Below are positions 7,977 to 16,741 of a stretch of 64,000 bases of DNA, one piece after another; within the stretch, counting starts at the first letter, position 1, and every line of letters begins with the position of its first letter. A program made the position numbers and the translations under genes. The notes under the pieces are model-generated. The model did no database searches and was not told the origin of the DNA. It worked only from the letters and a program-made list of their open reading frames with translations. The stretch comes from Ruegeria sp. 6PALISEP08 (GTDB lineage: Bacteria; Pseudomonadota; Alphaproteobacteria; Rhodobacterales; Rhodobacteraceae). The DNA lies in contig NZ_LGXZ01000001.1 of assembly GCF_001238295.1 (NCBI RefSeq), positions 496,001 to 560,000 on the forward strand. The letters run 5' to 3'.

Positions 7977-9131
7977 ATGTCCTCGCGTGCGCTTCGCCAA
8001 CCGCTCAGCCTGCGGCTGACCTCGAACATCTTCCTGGCCTTTTGGTGCCTTGTTGCCATCTTCCCGATCTTCTGGATAACGGTGATGAGCTTCAAATCCC
8101 CGGTCGACGCCTTTGACAGCAATGCCCTCAACGTGATCTTCGGGCCAACAACTCTGTCCAACGGAAACGGGCTGTCACTGCTGGATATCATCCTCGGCAT
8201 AGCGGTGATTTGGGGCACTATTGCTCTGGTATTCAAGAAGATGCCGGCAATGATCAGAGCTTATTCCAGGGAAGGTCTGGAATGGTTTGGCTGGGTGATC
8301 GGAATTCTGGCTGCCGCAGTGGGCTTTCTGGTCGTATTCTTCGTGATCCTGCCCGCCATTTTGAACGTTTTGAACCCGCTCTTAGGCCCGTTGGGGCGCG
8401 ACATACTGGGTCTGACAACTGAACACTACAAAACAGTCTGGATCGACCGAGGCTTCTCGAACAACTTCAAGAACTCGCTGATCGTGACCTCGGGCGTCGT
8501 CATCCTGTCACTGTCGGTCGGGACTCTGGCGGGTTATGGGCTGGCGCGGTCGGGGTCGAATTTGGCTTTCTGGCTTTTGATCGTCGCTTTGATCTTCCGT
8601 GCCTTGCCGCCGTCGGCACTGGTTGCCAGCTACCTGCCGGTCTTCATCAGCTCATCCGAATGGTTGGCCCCGATCCTGGGTGAAAACGCACCGACGCTCT
8701 ATGGTAAGCCTTTCGCTGTGATCGCGGTATTGGTGGCGATCAACCAGCCGTTCACAATCTGGATGCTGCGCTCCTTCTTCCAGAACATTCCGGCCGAGCT
8801 GGACGAGGCCGCACGTGTGGACGGCTGCAACCATTTTCAGGCCTTCCGCCGGGTGATCATGCCTGTGATGTGGCCGGGGGTGATCACCACCGGGCTGTTT
8901 AGTTTCCTTTTGGCCTACAACGACATCCTTGTGACTTCGTTGCTGTTGGATGCACAAAACCAAACAATGGTTCCCGCCATCGTCGGCATGTTCAACCGCG
9001 AGACGACCACAACAGACCAAGTGGTTGCCGTGGCCGCCGCCGTTTCGATCACCGCGCCGTTGATTTTTCTTGTTCTGATCTTCCAGCGTCAGATCGTGAG
9101 TGGCCTGACAGCCGGAGCGGTCAAGGGCTAA
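7977..9131 (+). CDS. ABC importer permease 2, MalG type, with extra helices
   Basis: This 384-aa permease is about 100 residues longer than typical MalG-type subunits. The extra part, about residues 60-135, contains two additional hydrophobic segments (LLDIILGIAVIWGTIALVF and the stretch around GWVIGILAAAVGFLVVFFV) before the standard core. The coupling loop EAARVDGCNHFQAFRRVIMP lies around residue 280. Its ATG follows the permease 1 stop by one base and is preceded by an AAAGGAGGT ribosome site, so the two permeases are tightly coupled. The added helices are unusual and may be specific to this transporter subfamily. Confidence 0.87.
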   Translation: MSSRALRQPLSLRLTSNIFLAFWCLVAIFPIFWITVMSFKSPVDAFDSNALNVIFGPTTLSNGNGLSLLDIILGIAVIWGTIALVFKKMPAMIRAYSREGLEWFGWVIGILAAAVGFLVVFFVILPAILNVLNPLLGPLGRDILGLTTEHYKTVWIDRGFSNNFKNSLIVTSGVVILSLSVGTLAGYGLARSGSNLAFWLLIVALIFRALPPSALVASYLPVFISSSEWLAPILGENAPTLYGKPFAVIAVLVAINQPFTIWMLRSFFQNIPAELDEAARVDGCNHFQAFRRVIMPVMWPGVITTGLFSFLLAYNDILVTSLLLDAQNQTMVPAIVGMFNRETTTTDQVVAVAAAVSITAPLIFLVLIFQRQIVSGLTAGAVKG

Positions 9132-9180
9132 TGAGCAATCATGCCCGACATAACGCCATGTCGCGCCACCCGGCGCTGAA

Positions 9181-9245
9181 CAGGTTGCCGAGGGACTTTC
9201 TGAGTATTGGGGCTGCGACCCCCAAACTCTCCCACTGGCAACCTG
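9181..9245 (+). other. Nested intercistronic stem-loop
   Basis: Three stems stack in order: CAGGTTGCC/GGCAACCTG (9181-9189 with 9237-9245), GGGA/TCCC (9192-9195 with 9230-9233) and TTGGGG/CCCCAA (9207-9212 with 9220-9225). It fills most of the 127-bp gap between permease 2 and the next gene and ends just before that gene's AAAGGA ribosome site. It could be an RNA-processing or stability element separating transport and enzyme genes. Confidence 0.55.
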
Positions 9246-9258
9246 AAAGGATATAGGC

Positions 9259-9789
9259 ATGAAAGGTTCTCGCCCCGAACAAGCGGTTCTAACTCGCGGC
9301 ACGGACATGAGCAAAACCGAAGACACGCGCCGCGTGATCGAAACCATGGTGGATGGTCTAAATGACCACCGCATCAACGATATTGGGGAATTTTTCACCC
9401 AGGGCTTCCGTTGGATGGGTAATCAAGGCTGCGGAACCAAAACCGGTCTGAAAGAGTTTCAGGATAACTGGCAGCGTCCATTCCAAGCGGCGTTTTCGGA
9501 CAAGACCTGCATAGACGAGGCGCGTCTTTACATGGGGGAATGGGCAGCCGCCTTTGGCCGTCAGGAAGCCACGCATTCCGGTGAGTTTCTGGGCATCGCG
9601 CCCACCGGCAAGCGTGTCGAGATTAGGTACATGGACTTCTGGAAAGTAGTCGACGGCAAGATTGTCGACAACTGGGTGAATGTCGACTTTGCCCACGTTG
9701 CGGCTCAGCTGGGTGTGGACCTGTTCAACGGCGAAGGCTGGGAAGCATTTGACCGGGGTGAAAAACTTCCGCCCCGGCCCGAAAACTGA
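9259..9789 (+). CDS. Single-domain NTF2/SnoaL-like protein
   Basis: This 176-aa protein has one NTF2-fold domain. It contains WMGNQGCG, then [20 protein letters not shown] and [17 protein letters not shown]. The last stretch closely matches the second domain of the two larger paralogs in this locus. ATG 9259 has an AAAGGA site 8 bases upstream; an internal ATG at 9307 has none. It is followed after 11 bp by the HisD-like gene. The fold is used by polyketide cyclases, ketosteroid isomerase-like enzymes and hydratases; the reaction here is not known. Confidence 0.78.
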   Translation: MKGSRPEQAVLTRGTDMSKTEDTRRVIETMVDGLNDHRINDIGEFFTQGFRWMGNQGCGTKTGLKEFQDNWQRPFQAAFSDKTCIDEARLYMGEWAAAFGRQEATHSGEFLGIAPTGKRVEIRYMDFWKVVDGKIVDNWVNVDFAHVAAQLGVDLFNGEGWEAFDRGEKLPPRPEN

Positions 9790-9800
9790 GGATTGGAAAC

Positions 9801-11132
9801 ATGGCAATCGACTATCTAAAACGCGGCAAATCCGATGCGGACCGGGCTGAAGACGATGCCAAGACCCGCGCCGTGGTTGAGGCGACGCTGAAAGACATCG
9901 AAACCCGCGGTGATGCTGCGGTGCGTGAGTTGAGTGAGAAGTTCGACAACTACTCGCCCGCCTCGTTCCGCCTAAGCCAACAAGAAATTGATGACTTGAT
10001 CGGGCAATTGTCCGACCGTGAATTGGCCGATATCAAGTTCGCGCAGGAGCAGGTGCGCAACTTTGCGCAGGCTCAGCGGGATTCAATGCTGGACATCGAA
10101 GTCGAGACCCTGCCCGGTGTCATTCTTGGCCACAAAAACATCCCCGTTCAGTCTGTGGGCTGCTACGTGCCCGGCGGCAAGTTTCCAATGGTGGCTTCGG
10201 CGCATATGTCGGTGGCGACGGCTTCGGTTGCGGGTGTGCCGCGCATCATCGCCTGTACGCCTCCGTTCAAAGGCAAGCCCAACCCGGCGGTGATTGCGGC
10301 GATGCATCTGGGTGGCGCGCATGAGATTTATGTCATGGGTGGCATTCAGGCCATCGGAGCGGTGGCGCTGGGAACTGAGACTATCGACCCGGTTCACATG
10401 CTGGTTGGCCCGGGCAACGCATTTGTGGCCGAAGCCAAGCGCCAACTGTTTGGGCGTGTCGGCATCGACTTGTTCGCAGGCCCCACTGAGACGATGGTCA
10501 TCGCGGATGAGACCGCAGCAGATGCTGAGCTGTGCGCAACAGATCTTTTGGGGCAGGCCGAACACGGCTATAACAGCCCCTGTGTGTTGCTGACCAACTC
10601 TCGCAAGCTCGCCGAAGAGACACTGATCGAGGTGGACCGTCTGTTGGGTATCCTGCCAACCGCCGACACCGCTAAAGTGTCCTGGGAAGAATATGGCGAA
10701 GTGATCGTCTGCGACACGTATGATGAGATGCTGCAAGTCGCTGACGATATTGCCTCGGAACATGTTCAGGTGATGACGGATCGCGACGATTGGTTCCTTG
10801 AGAATATGACTTGCTACGGCGCGCTGTTTCTTGGGCCGCGTACCAATGTTTCGAACGGGGACAAAGTGATTGGTACGAACCACACGCTGCCAACGAAAAA
10901 GGCAGGTCGCTATACCGGTGGGTTGTGGGTAGGGAAGTACCTGAAAACGCACAGCTACCAAAAGGTTCTGACCGATGAGGCGGCGACGTTGATTGGCGAA
11001 TACGGCTCGCGCCTCTGCATGCTGGAAGGTTTCGTGGGCCATGCGGAGCAGTGCAATGTTCGCGTACGGCGTTATGGCGGAATTAACGTACCCTATGGAG
11101 AGCCCGCTCCATATCGGGATGCTGCTGAATGA
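9801..11132 (+). CDS. HisD-family NAD-dependent zinc dehydrogenase (catabolic paralog)
   Basis: This 443-aa protein belongs to the histidinol dehydrogenase fold family. The zinc and catalytic signatures are intact: QAEH (Gln and His ligands), SEHVQV (the Glu-His base pair), the NGD before GTNHTLPT (Asp ligand) and GFVGHAEQ (His ligand). No other histidine biosynthesis gene is nearby, and it sits between NTF2-like genes in an import operon. It is therefore probably a catabolic alcohol dehydrogenase, like HpsN, the HisD-family enzyme that oxidises 2,3-dihydroxypropanesulfonate to a carboxylate. A four-electron oxidation of a primary alcohol to an acid would fit. It overlaps the next gene by ATGA. 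Equating it with HpsN would be a guess. Confidence 0.85.
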   Translation: MAIDYLKRGKSDADRAEDDAKTRAVVEATLKDIETRGDAAVRELSEKFDNYSPASFRLSQQEIDDLIGQLSDRELADIKFAQEQVRNFAQAQRDSMLDIEVETLPGVILGHKNIPVQSVGCYVPGGKFPMVASAHMSVATASVAGVPRIIACTPPFKGKPNPAVIAAMHLGGAHEIYVMGGIQAIGAVALGTETIDPVHMLVGPGNAFVAEAKRQLFGRVGIDLFAGPTETMVIADETAADAELCATDLLGQAEHGYNSPCVLLTNSRKLAEETLIEVDRLLGILPTADTAKVSWEEYGEVIVCDTYDEMLQVADDIASEHVQVMTDRDDWFLENMTCYGALFLGPRTNVSNGDKVIGTNHTLPTKKAGRYTGGLWVGKYLKTHSYQKVLTDEAATLIGEYGSRLCMLEGFVGHAEQCNVRVRRYGGINVPYGEPAPYRDAAE

Positions 11133-12181
11133 GTGACAGGCATACCCAACACAAAGCCCTGATTGCTCCGCTCAGGGCCGCGATGTACGACTTTTCGGAG
11201 GCCGGTGTTCGCACGGCACTGGCCGGGGTGACGGCGCAGGACGTCGTGTTCCACCTGTGCCATCCCTTCGGCGACAGCATCGGCAGCGATGCTTTCTATG
11301 ACTGTGCCTTCAAGAATCTGTTAACCGCCTGGCCCGATCTGGAGCGCCGCGATTACATCGTCATGGCCGGGCCGGACGAAGATGGCGCGGACTGGGTCGG
11401 CTGCGGTGGTTACTACACAGGTACGTTCACTGGCCCGTGGCTGGATATTCCGCCAACTGGCCATCAGGTCACCATGCGGTTCCACGAATTCTATCGGTTC
11501 GAGGACGGTAAGGTTGTTGAAATGCAGGCGCTTTGGGACATCCCCGAGGTGATGATGCAGGCAGGTGCATGGCCGATGGCACCCAGCCTGGGGCGCGAAT
11601 GGCATGTGCCCGGACCGGCCACGCAAGACGGTTTCGTACCCGGTCCCAATGATGCGGCCAAGGGCAGGGCGACCTGCCAGCACATCGTCGACATGCTGGA
11701 ACATCTCAAGAAACACCCTTCGCAAGGCGGCCCCGAGGTGATGGAGATGGACCGGTTCTGGCATCCGCGGATGAACTGGTACGGTCCTTCGGGCATCGGT
11801 ACCGGGCGCGGGTACTCGGGCTTTCGCAACTGGCATCAGATCCCGTTCTTGAACGGGATGCCGGACCGGGGACAATACGTGGATGACATCACCTATCACT
11901 TCTTCGGTGATGGCGAATACGCAGCCGTGACTGGCTGGCCCAACATGATCCAGACTGTAACTCACGACGGTTGGCTGGGGATCGCCCCTTCTGGCGAGAA
12001 GATCACCATGCGCAGCCTCGATTTCTGGCGGTTGGAAAACGGGCGCATCCGCGAAAACTGGGTCTTGGTCGATTTGCTGGATGCCTACCGGCAGCTTGGC
12101 GTTGACGTCTTTGCCCGTCTGAGGGAATTCAATAAAGCCCGAAACATGGGTCGCATTGAAATACCGGATGGAATGAGCTGA
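11129..12181 (+). CDS. Two-domain NTF2/SnoaL-like protein
   Basis: This 350-aa protein has two NTF2-fold domains, about residues 15-155 and 185-340. Domain 1 carries PWLDIPPTG and [10 protein letters not shown]; domain 2 carries [23 protein letters not shown] and [20 protein letters not shown]. These mirror the divergent gene at 3384-4397 almost segment by segment, and the second half also matches the single-domain protein at 9259. It is coupled to its neighbours on both sides (ATGA upstream, TGATG downstream). Enzymatic activity is possible but not shown by any residue I can assign. Confidence 0.78.
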   Translation: MSDRHTQHKALIAPLRAAMYDFSEAGVRTALAGVTAQDVVFHLCHPFGDSIGSDAFYDCAFKNLLTAWPDLERRDYIVMAGPDEDGADWVGCGGYYTGTFTGPWLDIPPTGHQVTMRFHEFYRFEDGKVVEMQALWDIPEVMMQAGAWPMAPSLGREWHVPGPATQDGFVPGPNDAAKGRATCQHIVDMLEHLKKHPSQGGPEVMEMDRFWHPRMNWYGPSGIGTGRGYSGFRNWHQIPFLNGMPDRGQYVDDITYHFFGDGEYAAVTGWPNMIQTVTHDGWLGIAPSGEKITMRSLDFWRLENGRIRENWVLVDLLDAYRQLGVDVFARLREFNKARNMGRIEIPDGMS

Positions 12182-12945
12182 TGACCGAACTGCCGCGCAC
12201 CCCTTCGTTCTCCCTGACAGGAAAGACCGCCCTGGTGACTGGTGCCTCTTCAGGCATTGGGCAGGGCTGTGCCGTTGCGCTGGCCGAGGCGGGCGCGCAT
12301 GTCGTCTGTGCGGCCAGAGGCGAAGATCGATTGAATGCAACTGTCACTGCTCTGCGGGCAAAGGGGTGGTCGGTCGAGGCGCTGGTTCTGGATCAGGGCG
12401 AGCTGGATGCACTAAAGCAGGTTTTCGAACCGCGCAGCTTTGATGTCGTGGTGAATTCCGCCGGGGTTGCACGGCACAGTGCTGCTATTGAGACAACGCC
12501 AGAGGATTTCGATGTTGTCACCGGCGTCAATCTGCGTTCGGCCTACTTCCTATCGGCCTATGCCGCTCGTGCTTTGATCGAGGTTGGCAGGCCGGGTTCG
12601 ATCATCCACATCTCCAGCCAAATGGGGCATGTTGGAGGGGTCGAACGGGCGCTCTACTGTGCGACTAAGCACGGGCTTGAGGGGATGGTCAAATCGATGG
12701 CCATCGAGTGGGGCAAACAGGGCATTCGGATCAACACGGTCTGCCCGACTTTTATTCGAACGCCTCTGACTCAATCTACCTTTGACAACCCGGAACGCGC
12801 CGCATGGATCATGGACAAGATCAAACTGGGTCGCGTGGGCGAGGTCGAAGATATCATGGGTGCGGTACGCTACCTCGCCTCCGACGCCTCAGCGCTGGTT
12901 ACAGGCACCTCGATGTTGATTGACGGAGGTTGGACGGCAGACTGA
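12181..12945 (+). CDS. Short-chain dehydrogenase/reductase
   Basis: This 254-aa classical SDR has the cofactor motif TGASSGIG near residue 20, NSAG at about 97, catalytic Ser in HISSQMG near 140, and YCATK (Tyr and Lys) near 155. The C-terminus has the usual GTSMLIDGGW. It would oxidise or reduce a hydroxyl/keto group of a pathway intermediate using NAD(P). Its start overlaps the previous stop (TGATG), and its own stop overlaps the regulator start in the same way, so it is inside the operon. Confidence 0.92.
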   Translation: MTELPRTPSFSLTGKTALVTGASSGIGQGCAVALAEAGAHVVCAARGEDRLNATVTALRAKGWSVEALVLDQGELDALKQVFEPRSFDVVVNSAGVARHSAAIETTPEDFDVVTGVNLRSAYFLSAYAARALIEVGRPGSIIHISSQMGHVGGVERALYCATKHGLEGMVKSMAIEWGKQGIRINTVCPTFIRTPLTQSTFDNPERAAWIMDKIKLGRVGEVEDIMGAVRYLASDASALVTGTSMLIDGGWTAD

Positions 12946-13988
12946 TGGCTGAGAAAGTAACATCACTCCAGGTCGCTCAGCTTGCAGGGGTTAGCCAATC
13001 TGCGGTTAGCCGAGTCTTCACGCCCGGGGCTTCGGTCAGCAAGAAGACCGAAGAGAAGGTGCGCAAGGCCGCTGCCGAACTGGGTTATCGCCCCAATGTA
13101 CTGGCGCGTGCGATGGTGTCAGGCAAAAGCCGCATCATCGGTTTGGTGGTCGCCTATCTGGATAACTATTTCTATCCCGAAGCGCTCGAGAAATTGTCGA
13201 ACGAGTTGCAGGAGCAGGGCTATCACGTCCTTATCTTCATGGCCTCCAGAACAGCCGGAAACATCGACGACGTGATGGAGGAAATCCTCGATTATCAGGT
13301 TGATGGCGTCATTCTTGCCTCGGTCGCGATGTCGTCCGATATAGCAACCCGGTGCCAACAGGCTGGTGTGCCGGTGGTGCTGTTCAACCGTAGTCAGGAC
13401 ATCGATGGGATCACGTCGGTCACTTCCGATAACTATGCGGGCGGTCGAAAGGTGGCCGAGTTCTTTATCGCAGCCGGTCACAGCCGTATCGCTTACATCG
13501 CCGGATGGCAGGGTGCCTCAACTCAGCGAGACCGCGAAGCAGGTTTCCGCGCGGCGCTCAGCGATGCAGGCCAGGACCTGTACACTCATGAGATCGGAGA
13601 GTTTCACACCGAGAATGCGCGCTTGGCCGCACGTCGAATGTTCGATGTCGAGCCGCAGAAGCGGCCCGACGCGGTTTTCGTTGCCAATGACCACATGGCG
13701 CTTGCCGTGATGGACGTCATCCGGTTCGAGTTGGGAATGCAAGTACCCGAAGACGTTTCTGTCGTCGGATACGATGACGTCCCGCAGGCAGCTTGGCTTG
13801 CCTATAACCTCACCACCATTCGTCAGCGGGCCAATCTGATGGTTGCCGAGACCGTTGACGCATTGCTGGACCATATTGAAAACCCAGCAGCAGCCACTGC
13901 ACGTAAGGTCGCGATTGATGGGCCTCTGATCGTGCGCACATCGGCACGGCTGCCCAAAGGCTGGACGCCGCAAAGGATGAAAACATGA
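12945..13988 (+). CDS. LacI-family transcriptional regulator
   Basis: This 347-aa regulator has an N-terminal LacI helix-turn-helix (VTSLQVAQLAGVSQSAVSRV), the hinge region around residues 45-60, and a periplasmic-binding-protein-like effector domain ending in FVANDHMALAVMDV and VVGYDDVPQAAW. ATG 12945 overlaps the SDR stop; a TTG at 12930 would add five residues. It lies inside the operon it probably controls. The palindromic operators at 4455-4474 and 4510-4527 are the likely targets, so it would repress uptake and catabolism until the inducer, perhaps the imported substrate, is present. Confidence 0.93.
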   Translation: MAEKVTSLQVAQLAGVSQSAVSRVFTPGASVSKKTEEKVRKAAAELGYRPNVLARAMVSGKSRIIGLVVAYLDNYFYPEALEKLSNELQEQGYHVLIFMASRTAGNIDDVMEEILDYQVDGVILASVAMSSDIATRCQQAGVPVVLFNRSQDIDGITSVTSDNYAGGRKVAEFFIAAGHSRIAYIAGWQGASTQRDREAGFRAALSDAGQDLYTHEIGEFHTENARLAARRMFDVEPQKRPDAVFVANDHMALAVMDVIRFELGMQVPEDVSVVGYDDVPQAAWLAYNLTTIRQRANLMVAETVDALLDHIENPAAATARKVAIDGPLIVRTSARLPKGWTPQRMKT

Positions 13989-14974
13989 AGGGCTTTGATC
14001 CCAAGTTTCGGGACTTCCCCGACTATATCATCGGTATCACCAAAGAGATTTGGGAAGACCGGGGTATTGCGACCCTGCACGACTATTACAGCGAAGATAT
14101 CGTCGTACGCTCGCCCGGTTCGGTGGTTCTGGGCAATCAGAACGTGATCGGCGCGACCATGGCGACGCTGGCCGAGTTTCCCGATCGGCAGTTGCTGGGC
14201 GAAGATGTGATCTGGTCCGGCACCCCCGAAGAAGGGATGCTGAGTTCTCACCGTATCCTTTCAACGGCCACGCATCTGGCCGAGGGTGTTTACGGCAAGC
14301 CAACCGGAACCAAACTGCGTTACCGGATTCTGGCGGATTGTCACGCTATAAACAATCAGATCAACGACGAATGGCTCATCCGCGATCAAGGCGCCATCGT
14401 CCGCCAGATGGGATGGGCCCCGAAGGAATACGCCGCCGATCTGATTACCCGCGAAGGAGGTAAGGAGAACTGCGTCAAGCCTCTGACCCCCGAAATCGAT
14501 CAGCCTGGGCCGTACAAGGGCCGTGGAAACGATAACGAGTGGGGGCAGCGCTATGCCGAAATTCTGACCCGGATCATGAATGCCGATATGGGTGCGATCG
14601 AAGCCGAGTATGACCGGGCCGTTCAGTCGGAATATGTGGGCGGCATGACTGGTCATGGCTGGGATGCGGTCGACCGTTTCTGGATGGGTCTGCGGGCGAG
14701 CTTCCCGAATGCTGATTTCAAGATCGAGCATCAAATCGGGCGCGACGACCCGGATATGCCACCCCGCGCCGCGATCCGTTGGAGCCTTTGGGGAAAACAT
14801 GACGGCTGGGGCGTGTTTGGTGCGCCGACAGGTGCACAGGTTTATGTCCTCGGCATCAGCCACGCCGAGTTTGGCGCCCTGATTGGCGGCCAGCCGCAGT
14901 TGCGCCGCGAGTATACTCTGTTCGATGAAACCTCGGTCTGGAAGCAGATCCTGTTGCAGAGCGGTGAGGTCTGA
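13985..14974 (+). CDS. Two-domain NTF2/SnoaL-like protein, divergent
   Basis: This 329-aa protein again has two NTF2-like halves (about 20-150 and 180-325). Domain 1 contains GKPTGTKLRYR and DEWLIRDQGAIVRQMG, recognisably related to the other members; domain 2 (RFWMGLRASFPNADF, APTGAQVYVLG) is more divergent and lacks the ENW-VD signature. It overlaps the LacI gene by ATGA. It may have a different ligand from the other three. It is the last tightly coupled gene before a 192-bp gap. Confidence 0.72.
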   Translation: MKGFDPKFRDFPDYIIGITKEIWEDRGIATLHDYYSEDIVVRSPGSVVLGNQNVIGATMATLAEFPDRQLLGEDVIWSGTPEEGMLSSHRILSTATHLAEGVYGKPTGTKLRYRILADCHAINNQINDEWLIRDQGAIVRQMGWAPKEYAADLITREGGKENCVKPLTPEIDQPGPYKGRGNDNEWGQRYAEILTRIMNADMGAIEAEYDRAVQSEYVGGMTGHGWDAVDRFWMGLRASFPNADFKIEHQIGRDDPDMPPRAAIRWSLWGKHDGWGVFGAPTGAQVYVLGISHAEFGALIGGQPQLRREYTLFDETSVWKQILLQSGEV

Positions 14975-15166
14975 ATGGCGCGCCCGGTCGCATATCGCAT
15001 TCTTGTGGATGGTCTGAATGAGACTAGGGTCCTTCGGCGTTACCATATGCACCGTCAAAGCCTGCGTTCACGCCGATTGAACCTGCGTCCGCCTGGAGAG
15101 TGAGAGAGCGTGCCGTACAAGCACGCAACCCACCACTCCAGAAAACGTTGTATCGGAACTTGCAAA

Positions 15167-16132
15167 ATGTCGAAATCAACCATCTCTTCCCGCATTGTTC
15201 ACTATGGTGAACTCCGGCCGTGCAAAACCGCATTTATCGACGCCCACACGCCGGGCAGCGATCAGAAAGAGAACTTCACAATCGTCGGCGGGGGGGTCTC
15301 GGAATCTCCGGATCAGCATGTGCATATCACTGACAAGGTCGGCTTCAACATCGGTGCTGCGGGCCAGCCGCCAAAATGCCGGAACTCTCTGCACAGCCAC
15401 ACGACGGCCGAGGTCTTCTTTGTCGCCAAAGGTCGTTGGCGTTTTTTCTGGGGCCGCTATGGCACCGCCGGTGAATTCATCGCCGAAGAGGGCGATATCT
15501 TCAACATCCCGACCGGTATCTTCCGGGGTTTTGAAAACGTCGGTCAGGATTATGGGATGATCATGTCGATCTTGGGCGGTGACGACGCGGGCGGCGGAGT
15601 GACATGGGCACCTCAAGTTATTGAAGATGCGCAGGCACATGGGCTGATGCTGGGCGACAACGGCGTGCTTTACGACTCCAAAAAGGGGCAGGAACTGCCT
15701 GATAACGTCCGACCAATGCCTTTGCTGACCGAAGAGCAGTTGAAAGGCTACCCCGAGGTTCCGGTTGAAGAGGTCGTCGGTAAATACGTCGCGCGGTATT
15801 GGGACCTGATGGCCCTGTCGGCCAACAAACCCGCACAGGTGATCGGGGAAAACGGAATGATCATGGACAAACCCGGGTTCGAGGTTGATTTCCTTGGGCG
15901 CGGATCCTCTGTGACCGAACCGGTTGTGGCAGAAAAACCTGTGGTTCTTATGCCAGCCAGCGGCCACTGGCGTGTTTCGATCGACGATCAAGAAACCACT
16001 TTGTCCAACGGCGACACGGCTTTGGTTCTGTCCGGTGAATCCTATAGCGTGCAACCTTCAATGACCGGGCAGGCGGGCCTGTATCGGATTACCGCAACCG
16101 ATGACCCGGCAGGAGCGACCTGGACAGGATGA
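15167..16132 (+). CDS. Bicupin-domain protein
   Basis: This 321-aa protein has an N-terminal cupin with metal-binding motif 1 HSHTTAEVFFV (two His, one Glu) near residue 75 and motif 2 around GDIFNIPTGIFRGF. The C-terminal half is a second, degenerate cupin barrel that lacks the His/Glu ligands. It may be a metal-dependent isomerase, dioxygenase or lyase. The start is uncertain: ATG 15167 lacks a strong ribosome site, while a GTG at 15110 follows GGAGAGTGAGAG but adds 19 unlikely residues. The 192-bp gap before it contains a small hairpin (GCGTGC 15108-15113 / GCACGC 15121-15126) and could hold a second promoter. Confidence 0.75.
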   Translation: MSKSTISSRIVHYGELRPCKTAFIDAHTPGSDQKENFTIVGGGVSESPDQHVHITDKVGFNIGAAGQPPKCRNSLHSHTTAEVFFVAKGRWRFFWGRYGTAGEFIAEEGDIFNIPTGIFRGFENVGQDYGMIMSILGGDDAGGGVTWAPQVIEDAQAHGLMLGDNGVLYDSKKGQELPDNVRPMPLLTEEQLKGYPEVPVEEVVGKYVARYWDLMALSANKPAQVIGENGMIMDKPGFEVDFLGRGSSVTEPVVAEKPVVLMPASGHWRVSIDDQETTLSNGDTALVLSGESYSVQPSMTGQAGLYRITATDDPAGATWTG

Positions 16133-16731
16133 ACGCTGACCCTAACGACACCCATGCCGTCTATGAGCGGCAAGCGACGGAGTATGACAAGCGTCGTTCC
16201 AAGGCCCTGTTCGAAGCGCGCTGGCTGGCGCGCTTCTCGGCCAGCCTCAAGCCAGGGGAACATGTGCTGGATCTGGGCTGCGGCACAGGCGACCCGATCG
16301 CACGCTGGTTCATGGCTGAGGGGTTCGCAGTAACAGGTGTCGATTTTGCCGATGCGATGCTGGCCATTGCCCGTGACCGCTGGCCTGATGGGGATTGGCG
16401 GCATGCTGATATGCGGGAATTCGAGCTGGACCAGCAATTCGATGGCATTATCGCTTGGAATAGCTTTTTTCATCTGACCGCAGGTGAACAAAAAGACTGT
16501 ATCGCGCGCATGTCGCGTCATTTGCGACCTGGTGGAATGCTCATGCTGACCGTCGGACCTCGGGCCGGAGAAGTCAGCGGCACGGTGGGATCAGAGCTTG
16601 TCTATCACGCCTCGCTGTCCCCAGCCGGTTACGCGACGTGTCTTGAGGAAAACGGACTACATATGACCGGGTATCTTGCCGAAGACCCTGATACCCAAAG
16701 CCACACGATCCTGATGGCGCGCAAAATTTAG
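16129..16731 (+). CDS. SAM-dependent class I methyltransferase
   Basis: This 200-aa protein has the Rossmann methyltransferase motif I VLDLGCGTGDP near residue 45, an acidic residue ending strand 2 (GVDFADAM), motif II (DGIIAWNSFFH) and post-motif LRPGGMLML. It would transfer a methyl group from SAM to a small molecule in the cytosol. It overlaps the cupin gene by ATGA and is followed after 10 bp by a MetE-like gene. A methylating enzyme next to a methyl-transferring zinc protein hints that methyl groups matter in this pathway; that is inference. Confidence 0.85.
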   Translation: MNADPNDTHAVYERQATEYDKRRSKALFEARWLARFSASLKPGEHVLDLGCGTGDPIARWFMAEGFAVTGVDFADAMLAIARDRWPDGDWRHADMREFELDQQFDGIIAWNSFFHLTAGEQKDCIARMSRHLRPGGMLMLTVGPRAGEVSGTVGSELVYHASLSPAGYATCLEENGLHMTGYLAEDPDTQSHTILMARKI

Positions 16732-16741
16732 GGAGGTTCTG

